From positions 1,488,001 to 1,552,000 of the forward strand of contig NZ_WAHS01000001.1 of the NCBI RefSeq assembly GCF_015714715.1: a stretch of DNA of 64,000 nucleotides, written 5' to 3'. Shown in pieces: positions 1-9,168 of this stretch. The stretch comes from Aestuariivirga litoralis. Lineage in GTDB: Bacteria > Pseudomonadota > Alphaproteobacteria > Rhizobiales > Aestuariivirgaceae. Position numbers and translations under genes: made by a program. The notes beneath the pieces are model-generated. The model saw nothing but the letters and a program-made list of their open reading frames with translations. It had not been told where the DNA came from and searched no databases. The first letter of the stretch is position 1; each line of letters starts with the position of its first letter.

Positions 1-632
1 TGGTGGCGGCCGGGATTGTCGGCCAGCTGCATGTGGCCGATCATAGGCTGCAGGCGCTGGATGGTGGCCACGAGTTCGCCCTCGCTGCGCTGCATGTGAT
101 AAATATCGTACTGGAATTTGATGTTGGGATGCGCAGCCAGTTCGATAGCCCGCATCGCACGTGCCGATGTGTTGATGAAAAAACCCGGCATCTCGTTGCG
201 GTTGATCGCTTCGATCAGCAGCAGCACATTTTCGCGCGCGAAAGCTGTAGCGGCTTCATTCAAATTTTCGGCCAGCGCGGCCCAATGGACTTCAGTGTCG
301 GCGGCTATGCCAGATAGGCAATTCACCCGTTTGCAGCCCAGCGCTATCGCATATTCCATCGCACGGGCGATGCCATCGCGGAATTCCGTCTTGCGTGAAG
401 GGTCACAGGCGATACCGCGCTCGCCCTTGGCCCAATCGCCGGCGGGCATGTTGAAGAGTGCCATTTCCAGATCATTATCGCGCAGCCAGGATTTCCAGCT
501 GGCAACCGGCTGCTCATAGACCTGCCCGAATTCCACGCCCTTGAATCCAGCGCGTGCCGCGGCGGCACAGCGCGCCTCGAATGGATGTTCCTTAAACAAC
601 CATCCGAGATTTGCGCTGTAGCGAAGCTTCAT
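1..632 (-). CDS. hyi: Hydroxypyruvate isomerase-like TIM-barrel protein, 3' end beyond window
   Basis: An open frame of about 210 codons begins at the ATG complementary to 630-632 and runs off the left edge, so the C-terminus is missing. The translation starts MKLRYSANLGWLF and contains QYDIYHMQRSEGEL and HMQLADNPGRH, the metal-binding motifs of the Hyi/OtnI branch of the xylose-isomerase-like TIM-barrel family. Hyi interconverts hydroxypyruvate and tartronate semialdehyde in glyoxylate metabolism, while OtnI relatives isomerise 2-oxo-tetronate, so the exact substrate is open. A strong GAGGA Shine-Dalgarno lies about 6 bases before the ATG and inside the end of the upstream flavin-reductase gene. 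The stop-to-start gap is only 7 bases, so the two genes are probably co-transcribed. Confidence 0.82.
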   Translation of the reverse strand, partial: MKLRYSANLGWLFKEHPFEARCAAAARAGFKGVEFGQVYEQPVASWKSWLRDNDLEMALFNMPAGDWAKGERGIACDPSRKTEFRDGIARAMEYAIALGCKRVNCLSGIAADTEVHWAALAENLNEAATAFARENVLLLIEAINRNEMPGFFINTSARAMRAIELAAHPNIKFQYDIYHMQRSEGELVATIQRLQPMIGHMQLADNPGRH

Positions 633-639
633 TTCTTCC

Positions 640-1143
640 TCAGAACGGCACGAAGCGGCCAAACTTGCGGTGGTGATAGGCCAATACCGGCAGGCCAGAG
701 ATGGACGCCGCTACGACATTGCCAATGAAAATCCGGTGCGTGCCGCCATCATGCCAGGAATCCAGCCGGCATTCGAATGTTGCGGCGGCAAATTCCAGCA
801 TCGGATTCTGCGCCACGCCCGCATACCATTGTGCGTGGTTGAAATCGTAAGCCTGGTGCGGATGTTCGGGCCGCCCGGCAAAAATCTTGGCCAACGGCAC
901 CTGCGTTTCGGCAAGCAAGTTGGCGGCAAAGCCACCATTTTCAGTGATCGCTGCTGAAATCGGGTTTTTGCGGTTGATGCAGCACAGCAGCAGCGGCGGC
1001 TCCGCCGAAACAGAGGTCACAGCAGACACGGTGAGGCCGAAACGCCCGGCTATGCCATCCGTGGTCACCACGGAAACGCCACTGGCGGCCGCTGCCATGG
1101 CTTCGACAAATTGCACGGGAAGATTCGGGGTGGTGCCAGTCAT
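640..1143 (-). CDS. Flavin reductase-like domain protein (HpaC/DIM6-NTAB family)
   Basis: About 167 residues starting MTGTTPNLPVQF. The frame stays open to 1203, but this ATG is preferred because the extra residues are not family-like and would run into the divergent pepN promoter. The segment around VSVVTTDG, followed by GLTVSAVTSVSAEPPLLL and ending GLPVLAYHHRKFGRF, is the classic flavin-reductase fold that binds FMN and uses NAD(P)H. Such proteins usually supply reduced flavin to a two-component monooxygenase, but no oxygenase partner is next to it. It overlaps nothing and is followed after 7 bases by the hydroxypyruvate-isomerase-like gene. The partner and physiological role are unknown. 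Confidence 0.85.
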   Translation of the reverse strand: MTGTTPNLPVQFVEAMAAAASGVSVVTTDGIAGRFGLTVSAVTSVSAEPPLLLCCINRKNPISAAITENGGFAANLLAETQVPLAKIFAGRPEHPHQAYDFNHAQWYAGVAQNPMLEFAAATFECRLDSWHDGGTHRIFIGNVVAASISGLPVLAYHHRKFGRFVPF

Positions 1144-1223
1144 GGGCCAGCTATTGCGGGCAATTGGTATTCTGTCAATTTGCAAGAAATGCCATACTGA
1201 CATGTGATTTGCCGGAGCCAGCT

Positions 1224-3842
1224 ATGCGGACTGAAACGCCCAAAACCATCTTCCTGAAAGACTACAAGCCCACGCCCTATCTGGTGGATTCTGTGAAGCT
1301 CACTTTCCGGCTGCATGACACGGAAACGCTGGTGCGTGCTGAGATGCGGATGAAGCCGAACAAGGCTTCCAAAACCAAAAGTGCCGCGCTGGAGCTTGAC
1401 GGCGAGATGATCAAGCTGCTGTCCGTCGCGATCAATGGCGAGCTGCTTTCTACCGGTGACTATGATCTCAATGAACGCAAGCTCGTCATCAGAAAACCAC
1501 CGGCAAAGGCTTTCACGCTGGCGATTGAAACGCAGTGTGATCCTGCCGGGAACACCGCGCTCTCCGGGCTCTATATGAGCAATGGCATGTTCTGCACACA
1601 GTGCGAGGCGGAAGGCTTCCGCCGCATCACGTACTTCTATGACCGGCCGGATGTGCTGGCGAAATATCATGTGCGCATCGAGGCGCCGAAGCGCCTGCCC
1701 GTTCTGCTGTCGAATGGCAATCCGGCAGCATCAGGCGAGATCGCGGGAACGGACCGGCATTTCGCCGAATGGGATGATCCGCATCCCAAGCCGTCTTATC
1801 TCTTCGCACTGGTCGCCGGTGATCTCGCCTCGGTGCATGACCGCTTCACTACCAGCGAGGGCCGCGAAGTCGGGCTCGGCATCTATGTTGAGAAAGGCAA
1901 GGAGAGCCGCTGCGCTTGGGCCATGCAGTCACTCAAGGCCTCAATGCGCTGGGACGAGAAAGTGTTCAAGCGCGCCTATGACCTTGACGTGTTCAACATC
2001 GTTGCTGTGTCGGATTTCAACATGGGGGCGATGGAGAACAAGGGCCTGAATATTTTCAATGACAAATATGTCCTGGCCCTACCCGAGACCGCCACCGACA
2101 CAGATTTCCAACTGATCGAAGCGATCATCGCGCATGAATATTTCCACAACTGGACGGGCAACCGCATCACCTGCCGTGACTGGTTCCAGCTGTGCCTGAA
2201 GGAAGGCCTCACGGTTTTCCGGGACCAGGAATTCACCGCCGACATGCGGTCGCGCGATGTGAAGCGCATTGATGATGTGCAGGACGTGCGGGCGCGGCAA
2301 TTTCCGGAAGATTTTGGCCCGCTGCAGCATCCGCCGCGGCCTTCGAGCTATATCGAGATCAATAATTTCTATACGTCGACTGTCTATGAAAAAGGCGCCG
2401 AAGTCTGCCGCATGATCCTCACATTGATCGGCGCCAAGGCCTTCGACAAAGGGATGCAACTTTATTTCAAGCGCCATGATGGCGAGGCCGCTACGGTCGA
2501 GCAATTTGTGGCCTGTTTCGAGGCCGCATCAGGCCGCAAGCTGAAGCAGTTCTTCCGCTGGTATGAGCAGGCCGGCACGCCACAAGTGGCAGCAAGCGGC
2601 GTCTATAATGCGAAAGCCAAGACCTACACACTCACACTCACCCAAAGTGTGAAACGGCTGAAGGGCCAGAAGCCCAAGCAACCGCTTCACATGCCGCTGG
2701 CGCTTGGGCTGATTGGGCCCGATGGCAAGGCGCTTTACAACGGCATGGTTGAGCTGACGAAGGCGGTCCAAGTTTTCACTTTCAAGAATATCGCGGCGAA
2801 GCCCGTGCTCTCACTCAACCGCAATTTCTCCGCACCGGTTGTGCTGAAGCGCAGGGCTTCCGAAAAGGATTTGCTACTGCAGCTAGCGCATGACAGTGAC
2901 AGCTTCAACCGCTGGGAAGCGGGCCAGGAACTGGCGCAAAAGCTGATGTTGGAACGCTATCACGGCAAGGAAGCCAACAAATGGCCGCAGAAAGTGGAGG
3001 CTCTGGCCGAAGCCCTGCGCCAGCCGCTGGCTGATCCCCATCTGGATGACGCCTATAAGGCCAAGCTGCTGGAATTTCCGGGGTTCGAACAATTACTGCC
3101 AGCACTGGTGAAGGATGTTGATCCAGCACGGCTCAATGCAGCGCATACTGACTTCATCAGCACACTTGCGCAGAGCCTGGAGAGCAGCTTGCGCGAGATT
3201 TACCAATCCACCGAAAGCACCGCAGCCTATCTGCCGGATGATGCGCAAAGTGGGCAGCGCGCCTTGCGCTATCAGGCGCTAGGGCTGGCGTCTCAGGCGA
3301 AGGCGCCGTGGGTTGACGCATCGCTCATCAAGGAATCCATTTCCGCCACCAACATGACGGCGGAATATGGCGCGCTTCGCATTGCGACGCGTTTTGAAAA
3401 CCCCCTTGCCGAAGACTTGCTGGCACGGTTCTATCAAAGCCATTCCGCTGATCCTCTGTTGATCGACAAATGGTTTGCCGCCCAAGCCACCACGCCGGGC
3501 GAAAATTCAGCCGCGCGGGTGCGCGCTTTGATGAGCCACAAGGATTTCACCGTCAAAACGCCAAACAGGGTTTATGCTTTGCTGCGCAATTTCATCGGTG
3601 CGAATTTCAACGGCTTTCATGCGCCCAGCGGTGAAGGCTACCGGCTGGCGGCAGATGTGATCATCGCCATTGATGCCATCAACCCGCAAGTTGCTTCGCG
3701 CCTTGCTACGGGTTTCCGCACCTGGCGGATGTTTGATGTGAACAACCGGCAGAAGGCGCAAGGTGAATTGCAACGCATCCTGGCCGCCAAGCCGCTCTCA
3801 CCCGATGTCTTTGAGATCATTTCGAGAACGTTGAAGGCTTAG
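1224..3842 (+). CDS. pepN: Aminopeptidase N, M1 family zinc metallopeptidase
   Basis: A protein of 872 residues. The start at the ATG of 1224 is chosen because GGAG lies 6 bases upstream; the frame extends to 1164 without family-like sequence. The exopeptidase motif GAMEN is at about residues 268-272. The zinc site HEYFH is at about 304-308, with the third ligand in KEGLT near residue 327. Length and layout (N-terminal beta domain, catalytic domain, DUF3458-type Ig domain and helical C-terminus) match the gamma/alphaproteobacterial PepN subfamily. The enzyme removes N-terminal residues from cytosolic peptides. It is transcribed divergently from the flavin reductase gene. No frameshift or missing catalytic residue is visible. 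Confidence 0.95.
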   Translation: MRTETPKTIFLKDYKPTPYLVDSVKLTFRLHDTETLVRAEMRMKPNKASKTKSAALELDGEMIKLLSVAINGELLSTGDYDLNERKLVIRKPPAKAFTLAIETQCDPAGNTALSGLYMSNGMFCTQCEAEGFRRITYFYDRPDVLAKYHVRIEAPKRLPVLLSNGNPAASGEIAGTDRHFAEWDDPHPKPSYLFALVAGDLASVHDRFTTSEGREVGLGIYVEKGKESRCAWAMQSLKASMRWDEKVFKRAYDLDVFNIVAVSDFNMGAMENKGLNIFNDKYVLALPETATDTDFQLIEAIIAHEYFHNWTGNRITCRDWFQLCLKEGLTVFRDQEFTADMRSRDVKRIDDVQDVRARQFPEDFGPLQHPPRPSSYIEINNFYTSTVYEKGAEVCRMILTLIGAKAFDKGMQLYFKRHDGEAATVEQFVACFEAASGRKLKQFFRWYEQAGTPQVAASGVYNAKAKTYTLTLTQSVKRLKGQKPKQPLHMPLALGLIGPDGKALYNGMVELTKAVQVFTFKNIAAKPVLSLNRNFSAPVVLKRRASEKDLLLQLAHDSDSFNRWEAGQELAQKLMLERYHGKEANKWPQKVEALAEALRQPLADPHLDDAYKAKLLEFPGFEQLLPALVKDVDPARLNAAHTDFISTLAQSLESSLREIYQSTESTAAYLPDDAQSGQRALRYQALGLASQAKAPWVDASLIKESISATNMTAEYGALRIATRFENPLAEDLLARFYQSHSADPLLIDKWFAAQATTPGENSAARVRALMSHKDFTVKTPNRVYALLRNFIGANFNGFHAPSGEGYRLAADVIIAIDAINPQVASRLATGFRTWRMFDVNNRQKAQGELQRILAAKPLSPDVFEIISRTLKA

Positions 3843-4037
3843 TTTAGCAGCGATTGAGCTTGGCAAATCAGTCGCGGCCTTGTTATCCGTAACGCATCAG
3901 CTTGTTTGCTCTTTGCGTCATCCCAACAAGGTTTGCAGGACTTGGCCAAAGCCCAAATCAAAGAATTGTTTTTCCGTGACAATACGCTGCACCTGAAATG
4001 GTTTGGCGGAAGGGGATTGAATGTCACGGAGCGCGCC

Positions 4038-6239
4038 ATGCGCGTGCTGATCACTGTACTGACTGCCCTGTTTCTGGGTGTGCTGGCCACGGCCCTGCTC
4101 TCGCAGCTCTGGTCGAACCGCAGCCAGAACCTGATTGAGGAAAGCCGCCTCACGCTGCTACATGCCGAGCGCGCTTCGCAGAATATCCGGCTCACTGCCT
4201 TCGACAACAAGGATGGCAAGCCGCTGGTACTGGATCAGGCCCTGCTGGAAAAATCCGTGCCGATGGATGCCACCGAGCATGAGCGCTTTTTCCTGCTACT
4301 GGATGGTGCCGGCAATATCACCGCCTCGATGCCGCTGCATCAGGATTGGGTAGGCCAGCCGATCACCTCGATCATGGGGCCAAAATTCGTCACCGAAACG
4401 GTGGTCAATGCCGATGAAATGGCCCCCACCACGCTGGCCACAGGCGAGGATGCCTTGCTGGTATCTAAAAACCTAGGCACCACGCCGGGCAGCCTCATCG
4501 CCCTGCAGAAAAAAGACGTGGTGATGGCGATTTGGCGCAACAGCGTGGCCAAGCTCACATCGCTGTTTGTGGTGACGTTCTTTGTTCTGGTGCTGCTGGC
4601 CGGCGCTTTCCACTGGCAAGCGGGCAAGGCACTTGATGCCGATGAGATGCTGAACCACGCGACAGGTCGTCTTGATACGGCACTGGAAGGTGGCGCCTGC
4701 GGGTTATGGGACTGGAACCTGATGGCGGACAAGATTTTCTGGTCCAAGTCCATGTATGATATTCTGGGCCTCGCCCCCAATGGTGAATATCTGTCGTTCC
4801 GTGAATTTGCCAACCGATTGCATCCCGATGATGAGCGGCTGGATTACCTGATTGATGAATTGCTGCGCGGCAAGCGCAAGATTTTCGATCAGGAATTCCG
4901 CATGCGCCATGAGAACGGCTCTTACGTTTGGCTGCGCGCACGTGCCGCCTTGGCCAAGGGCCATGCCAGCAATGATCCGCATCTGGTCGGTATCGTGTTT
5001 GATATTTCGCGGCAGAAGAAACTCGACGCGATGAACCGGGAAGCCGAGTTGCGCCTCAAGGACGCCGTTGAAAATATCTCGGAAGCCTTCGTGCTGTGGG
5101 ATACTGAAAGCAAGCTGGTGTTGTGCAATTCCAAGTACCAGCAGTTCCATTCCCTGCCTGCGGATGTGTGCGAACCTGGCACACCTTATGGGGTGGTCAC
5201 GGCAGCTTCGAAAGAGCCGGTGGTGCAGCAATTCGTATCGGCCGAACTCAACGAGACATCAGGCGCGCGCTCGATGGAAGTGCAGTTTGCAGATGGGCGC
5301 TGGCTGCAGATCAATGAGCGGCGCACCAAGGATGGCGGCTTCGTTTCGGTGGGCACCGATATTACCGCGCTCAAGCGCCAGGAAGAGCATCTGCTCGACA
5401 GTGAGCGCAATCTGATGATGACGGTGCGCGACCTTCAGAAGGAACGCCAGCTGGCTGAAGAACAATCGCAGCGCCTGGCTGATCTGGCCGACAAATATGC
5501 TTCGGAAAAAACCCGTGCTGAAGCGGCGAACCGTTCGAAATCCGAATTCCTCGCCAATATGAGCCATGAACTTCGCACGCCGCTCAATGCCATTATCGGG
5601 TTTTCCGAAATCATGGCGCAGGCCATGTTCGGGCCACTGGGTGCGCCCAAATATGATGAATATGCCAATGACATCAGGAAGAGCGGGCAGTTCCTGCTCG
5701 ATGTGATCAACGACATTCTCGATATGTCGAAGATCGAAGCGGGCAAGGTCGATCTGGAGTTTGCTGACGTTCAGTTGAGCGGGCTGGTGGATGAAGTGAT
5801 GCGGCTGGTCGCGTCACGCGCGGCGGAAAGCAAGATCAATATCGACCGTGAATTGAAGCGCATCCCGTCCTTCCGGGCCGACAAGCGCGCGCTCAAGCAA
5901 GTGTTCATCAATCTCATGTCGAACGCTGTGAAGTTCACGCCGGAAGGCGGCACCATCACCATCCGGGCGGCGCATGACGGGCGCATTGTGCAATTCCAGA
6001 TTATCGATACCGGCATCGGCATTCCGCCCGAGGACATTGAAAAGCTGGGCCGGCCCTTCGAGCAGGTGGAAAACCAGTTTACCAAAACCCGCAGCGGTTC
6101 CGGGCTGGGTCTGGCCATTTCGAAATCGCTGGTGGAAATGCATGGTGGCACCCTGGTGATCACCTCGTATGAGGGCCAAGGCACCACGGTGACGGTGGAG
6201 CTGCCCTTCATCCAGGAACGCGCCACGCAAGCGGCCTAA
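4038..6239 (+). CDS. PAS-domain sensor histidine kinase, PleC/PdhS-like
   Basis: About 733 residues if translation begins at the ATG of 4038, which has a GGAG motif 7 bases upstream; the frame is open back to 3906. The protein starts with a transmembrane helix (RVLITVLTALFLGVLATALL). An extracytoplasmic loop follows, then a second helix (SLFVVTFFVLVLLAGAF), two PAS domains (about residues 205-340 and 345-460), a short coiled coil and the kinase core. The H box is FLANMSHELRTPLNAIIGFS, the N box contains NLMSNAVKFTPEGG, and the glycine boxes are DTGIGIP and GSGLGLAI. The FGPLG and KYDEYANDIRKSG signature after the H box is typical of the PleC/DivJ/PdhS group that acts on DivK. No cognate regulator is adjacent, as expected for that group. 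It ends 3 bases from a convergent gene. Confidence 0.85.
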   Translation: MRVLITVLTALFLGVLATALLSQLWSNRSQNLIEESRLTLLHAERASQNIRLTAFDNKDGKPLVLDQALLEKSVPMDATEHERFFLLLDGAGNITASMPLHQDWVGQPITSIMGPKFVTETVVNADEMAPTTLATGEDALLVSKNLGTTPGSLIALQKKDVVMAIWRNSVAKLTSLFVVTFFVLVLLAGAFHWQAGKALDADEMLNHATGRLDTALEGGACGLWDWNLMADKIFWSKSMYDILGLAPNGEYLSFREFANRLHPDDERLDYLIDELLRGKRKIFDQEFRMRHENGSYVWLRARAALAKGHASNDPHLVGIVFDISRQKKLDAMNREAELRLKDAVENISEAFVLWDTESKLVLCNSKYQQFHSLPADVCEPGTPYGVVTAASKEPVVQQFVSAELNETSGARSMEVQFADGRWLQINERRTKDGGFVSVGTDITALKRQEEHLLDSERNLMMTVRDLQKERQLAEEQSQRLADLADKYASEKTRAEAANRSKSEFLANMSHELRTPLNAIIGFSEIMAQAMFGPLGAPKYDEYANDIRKSGQFLLDVINDILDMSKIEAGKVDLEFADVQLSGLVDEVMRLVASRAAESKINIDRELKRIPSFRADKRALKQVFINLMSNAVKFTPEGGTITIRAAHDGRIVQFQIIDTGIGIPPEDIEKLGRPFEQVENQFTKTRSGSGLGLAISKSLVEMHGGTLVITSYEGQGTTVTVELPFIQERATQAA

Positions 6240-6242
6240 ACT

Positions 6243-6743
6243 TTAGTGCTGGTGGCGTGGGCGCTCTTTGATGGCGGTGGCCAGCAGGCCGCGCTCTTCG
6301 GGGGTGAGCTTGGTGAAGAAATCCTTCAGCACCTGTGCGCCCTCCGCTGCCACGCTCTGGCGGCCGGTGGTAAAGCCATCAATCAAGGCATTCACTTCAT
6401 CGATTTTGAATTCCGGTGCAGTCAATAGATCGGCCAGCTTGTTGGCGCTGTCATCGGCCTGGTCACGCAGCGCATCGAATTTCTCGCGGCTGTCACGGAA
6501 TGGCTTGTCCAGCTCACGGCGGCGCTCACGGCCCACATCGAAGAAGAATTCGCGCGGCACGAACTGCCCGTAATTGACCGGCGGCTTTCCCATCGGGTTG
6601 CCGCGGTAAATGCGCCCGGCCAGCAGGCCGAGGATCACCAGGTTCAGAACCAGCGATGCGATCAGGCAGAAGCGCCAGAAGCCCGAACTCGTATCAGGCA
6701 TCCAGTTTCTGCGCGGCGCGCGCGAAGTCGGCAAATCACTCAT
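6243..6743 (-). CDS. Periplasmic heavy-metal-sensor-like protein (Metal_resist/CnrX type)
   Basis: 166 residues. A single N-terminal membrane anchor (FCLIASLVLNLVILGLLAG, about residues 25-45) precedes a helical periplasmic domain rich in charged residues. This domain has the spaced REFFFDVGRERRREL and FFTKLTPEERGLLATAI segments found in CpxP/Spy/CnrX-like proteins (Metal_resist family). The C-terminus is His-rich (RPRHQH). The start overlaps the end of the preceding membrane protein by 4 bases (ATGA), and that gene in turn overlaps an ECF sigma gene. The order sigma, anti-sigma, sensor suggests a CnrYXH-like signalling module. Ligand and function are inferred from context only. Confidence 0.75.
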   Translation of the reverse strand: MSDLPTSRAPRRNWMPDTSSGFWRFCLIASLVLNLVILGLLAGRIYRGNPMGKPPVNYGQFVPREFFFDVGRERRRELDKPFRDSREKFDALRDQADDSANKLADLLTAPEFKIDEVNALIDGFTTGRQSVAAEGAQVLKDFFTKLTPEERGLLATAIKERPRHQH

Positions 6744-7114
6744 GACTGGCTGCCCAATTCAATGCTCGTCAGGTCATCAAAACCGGCCGGGCCGAAATCA
6801 TGCACAGCGGTGCTGGCATTCATCGCCACATCGGCATTGTCGTCCAGCAGGTTGTTCACCCGCGTATCGCCGCTCAGCCAGAAGCCGATCACCAGCGAGG
6901 CTGCAAGTGCAGCAGCCAGCGGCCACGGTGCGGCCTTGCGCTGCACCAGCACCTTTTTCTGCGGGAAAGCCACCACATTGCTGGGGCCCGGCGTCTGCCG
7001 CAAACGGCTGGCAAAGCGCGCTTCAAAGCCATGCGGGATCACCGGCGTACTGGCGGTGGCCAACAGCTTGTCCAGCTCGTCATCGTTCAAAAACTTGTCC
7101 GTCCCCATCATCAT
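6740..7114 (-). CDS. Small membrane protein, candidate anti-sigma factor
   Basis: 124 residues with no family I can name. A cytoplasmic N-terminal half carries FLNDDELDKLLATA and FEARFASRLRQ. One transmembrane helix follows (PWPLAAALAASLVIGFWLS, about residues 67-85), then a short periplasmic tail. This topology resembles the small membrane anti-sigma factors of CnrY type. The gene is translationally coupled by 4-base overlaps to the ECF sigma gene upstream and to the metal-sensor-like gene downstream. The anti-sigma role is inferred from topology and gene order; no zinc-anti-sigma HxxxCxxC motif is present. Confidence 0.6.
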   Translation of the reverse strand: MMMGTDKFLNDDELDKLLATASTPVIPHGFEARFASRLRQTPGPSNVVAFPQKKVLVQRKAAPWPLAAALAASLVIGFWLSGDTRVNNLLDDNADVAMNASTAVHDFGPAGFDDLTSIELGSQS

Positions 7115-7740
7115 CTGTTCTCCAAAACACCCAGAAGCATCCTGCCCTTGGCGCCCAATTTATCTTTCAGTCCTCGCCGTGCACGGGCCAGAAGGCTTTC
7201 CAGTGCATCGACACTAATTTCCATCGTGGCTGCCGCCTCGATATTGCTCATCTGCTCAAAATGCACGAGCGTCAGAGCGATTTTCTGCCGGTCCGGCAAA
7301 TCGGTGATCGCGGCATCCATGCAGCGCGATACATAACTCACGTCATGCGTCGTCTCGGCACTTTCCCTGCCGTCGGGCACCTCATCGGCGGCCTCCAGCT
7401 CCTCGGTGGGTTTGCGCCGGAAGCGGTCCATCACCAGATTGGACGCCACCCGCAGCAGCCAACCCTTCAACGCCTTGGCCTCGCGCACCTGGCCCGGATT
7501 GGACCACAGGCGCAAGAAGGCCTCCTGCGTCACGTCTTCTGTATCCGCATGGCCCGATGTCAACCGCCAGACCACGCGGTACACATCCTTGTAATAACGC
7601 TGCAGCAGCACCGCAAAGGCCTGTTCGTTGCGGCCGCCTGAAGCTGCCAGCAAGTCACCGTCCGAAGCGGAGAGCCAGTGGTCACCGGGGCCTGAAGATG
7701 CGCCTTGTGTCACTGGGCGTATGGCCAAAACCGATCCCAT
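7111..7740 (-). CDS. ECF-type RNA polymerase sigma factor
   Basis: 209 residues. Region 2 covers about residues 38-105, with the core-binding and promoter-melting segment DTEDVTQEAFLRLW and KGWLLRVASNLVMDRFRR. Region 4 near residues 140-195 contains LPDRQKIALTLVHFE and the helix-turn-helix around MSNIEAAATMEISVDALESLLARARRG. The length is usual for extracytoplasmic-function sigma factors. It lies 36 bases downstream of the histidine kinase gene on the same strand and overlaps its candidate anti-sigma gene by 4 bases. It may therefore be co-expressed with the degP two-component block, or transcribed from its own promoter in the short gap. Confidence 0.9.
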   Translation of the reverse strand: MGSVLAIRPVTQGASSGPGDHWLSASDGDLLAASGGRNEQAFAVLLQRYYKDVYRVVWRLTSGHADTEDVTQEAFLRLWSNPGQVREAKALKGWLLRVASNLVMDRFRRKPTEELEAADEVPDGRESAETTHDVSYVSRCMDAAITDLPDRQKIALTLVHFEQMSNIEAAATMEISVDALESLLARARRGLKDKLGAKGRMLLGVLENR

Positions 7741-7776
7741 CTCCGAAATTGACGTGGCATGGGGTGTTTTCCGTCG

Positions 7777-9168
7777 TTATTTGGCTGAATTGACATAGGG
7801 CAAATGCAACTCAGCCTTCAATCCCGGCGTATTGCTGCCTAAAATAATATTTCCATTCAATAGATTAGCAACACCTGACACCAAGCTCAAGCCAAGGCCG
7901 TTGCCCGGCTTAGAGCGGCTTTCATCCAACCTCACAAAGCGTTGCAGCGCGCGGGCACGGTCTGCTTCAGCGATGCCGCCGCCATGGTCTGCCACGGCGA
8001 TCACCACATCATTGCCGCTGCGCCGGCCGGTAACGATGATGTCGGCCACGCCGTTTTCGCCCTCACCATATTTCATCGCGTTGTCGATCAAATTGGTCAG
8101 CGCCTGCGCCATCAATTCGCGCTTGCCGCGCACCAAAAGGCCGGGCTCGGATTCGAGTTTCAGCGTGCCGCCGCTTTCTTCGGCCACGGGTGTGTAGAGA
8201 TCCACCACGTCTTCCAGAATTTCATGCGCATCCAGCACTTGTAGGTTTGCACGTTGCTGGCCGGATTCAATCTGGGTGATCGACAGCACGGCGTTGAATG
8301 TCTGCAGCAGCGCATCGGAATCCGCCAGCGTCTGTTGCAGAGCGCCGCGGTGATTGCCTGCATCATCGGCGCGCAAGGCCGCCTCGATGCGGGCGCGCAG
8401 GCGGGTCAGCGGCGTTCTCAAATCATGCGCCACATTGCTGGAGACTTCGCGCATGCCGGACATCAGCTTTTCAATCTGGCCCAGCATTTCATTCAGCGAT
8501 TGCGATAGACGGTCAAGCTCATCGCCACTGCCCGAGACCGGCATGCGGCCCGAAAGATCACCATTCATGATCACCCGGCTGGAGGCCGTGATAGCGTCCA
8601 CGCGCTGCAGGAAATTGCGGCTGAGCAGCACGCCTCCGACGAGCCCCATGGCCAGTGATAGCCCGATGCTCCAGTACAGCGCGTCACGCACCAGATTGCG
8701 GAACTGGTTGAGGTCCTGAACGTCTTCGCCGACCAGAAGCTGGAAATTATCCGGCAGCTGCACATTGAAGGCATGGATCACATGGCCGACCGTGGCATTG
8801 TCATCGGACGATGTCACGGTGAAATCAATCCAGGAATTGTCCGGCATGCTGTTGATGGTGGGCGAGCGCAAATTGCCGGTGATGTGCTTGCCCTGCGGGT
8901 CTGCGAGCATGAACATTATATCGCTGTCGCGGTTGGCCATACGCCGTTCGATGGCGCTGATCAGTCCCACCTCACCGTTGGAGCGGAACTGGTCGGCCAG
9001 GCCGGAAACCTCGGCCTGGATGGTTTCTTCGGTCTGCCGTTCGAGCAGACCCACGGTATTGTAATAGAGATAGCTGAGCATCGCCAAAGACGACGCCGTG
9101 AAGAGGAAGAGATAAAGGGCAACCAGCCTGAATGTGATGGTCCGGAAGAGACTTCCGTTAACGCGCAC
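7777..9168 (-). CDS. Sensor histidine kinase with HAMP domain
   Basis: 463 residues starting at a GTG at 9168 that overlaps the end of the response-regulator gene by 11 bases. A first membrane helix (TFRLVALYLFLFTASSLAML) is followed by a periplasmic loop to about residue 165. A second helix (ALYWSIGLSLAMGLVGGVLL), a HAMP linker and a dimerisation domain with the phospho-acceptor in VAHDLRTPLTRLRARIE come next. The ATPase domain has NLIDNAMKYGEG, DHGGGI and GNGLGLSL. It pairs with the OmpR-type regulator just upstream. In rhizobia such a pair follows the cytochrome c maturation genes and degP, the same relative order as here. The stimulus is unknown; envelope stress is a reasonable guess from degP. 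Confidence 0.88.
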   Translation of the reverse strand: MRVNGSLFRTITFRLVALYLFLFTASSLAMLSYLYYNTVGLLERQTEETIQAEVSGLADQFRSNGEVGLISAIERRMANRDSDIMFMLADPQGKHITGNLRSPTINSMPDNSWIDFTVTSSDDNATVGHVIHAFNVQLPDNFQLLVGEDVQDLNQFRNLVRDALYWSIGLSLAMGLVGGVLLSRNFLQRVDAITASSRVIMNGDLSGRMPVSGSGDELDRLSQSLNEMLGQIEKLMSGMREVSSNVAHDLRTPLTRLRARIEAALRADDAGNHRGALQQTLADSDALLQTFNAVLSITQIESGQQRANLQVLDAHEILEDVVDLYTPVAEESGGTLKLESEPGLLVRGKRELMAQALTNLIDNAMKYGEGENGVADIIVTGRRSGNDVVIAVADHGGGIAEADRARALQRFVRLDESRSKPGNGLGLSLVSGVANLLNGNIILGSNTPGLKAELHLPYVNSAK

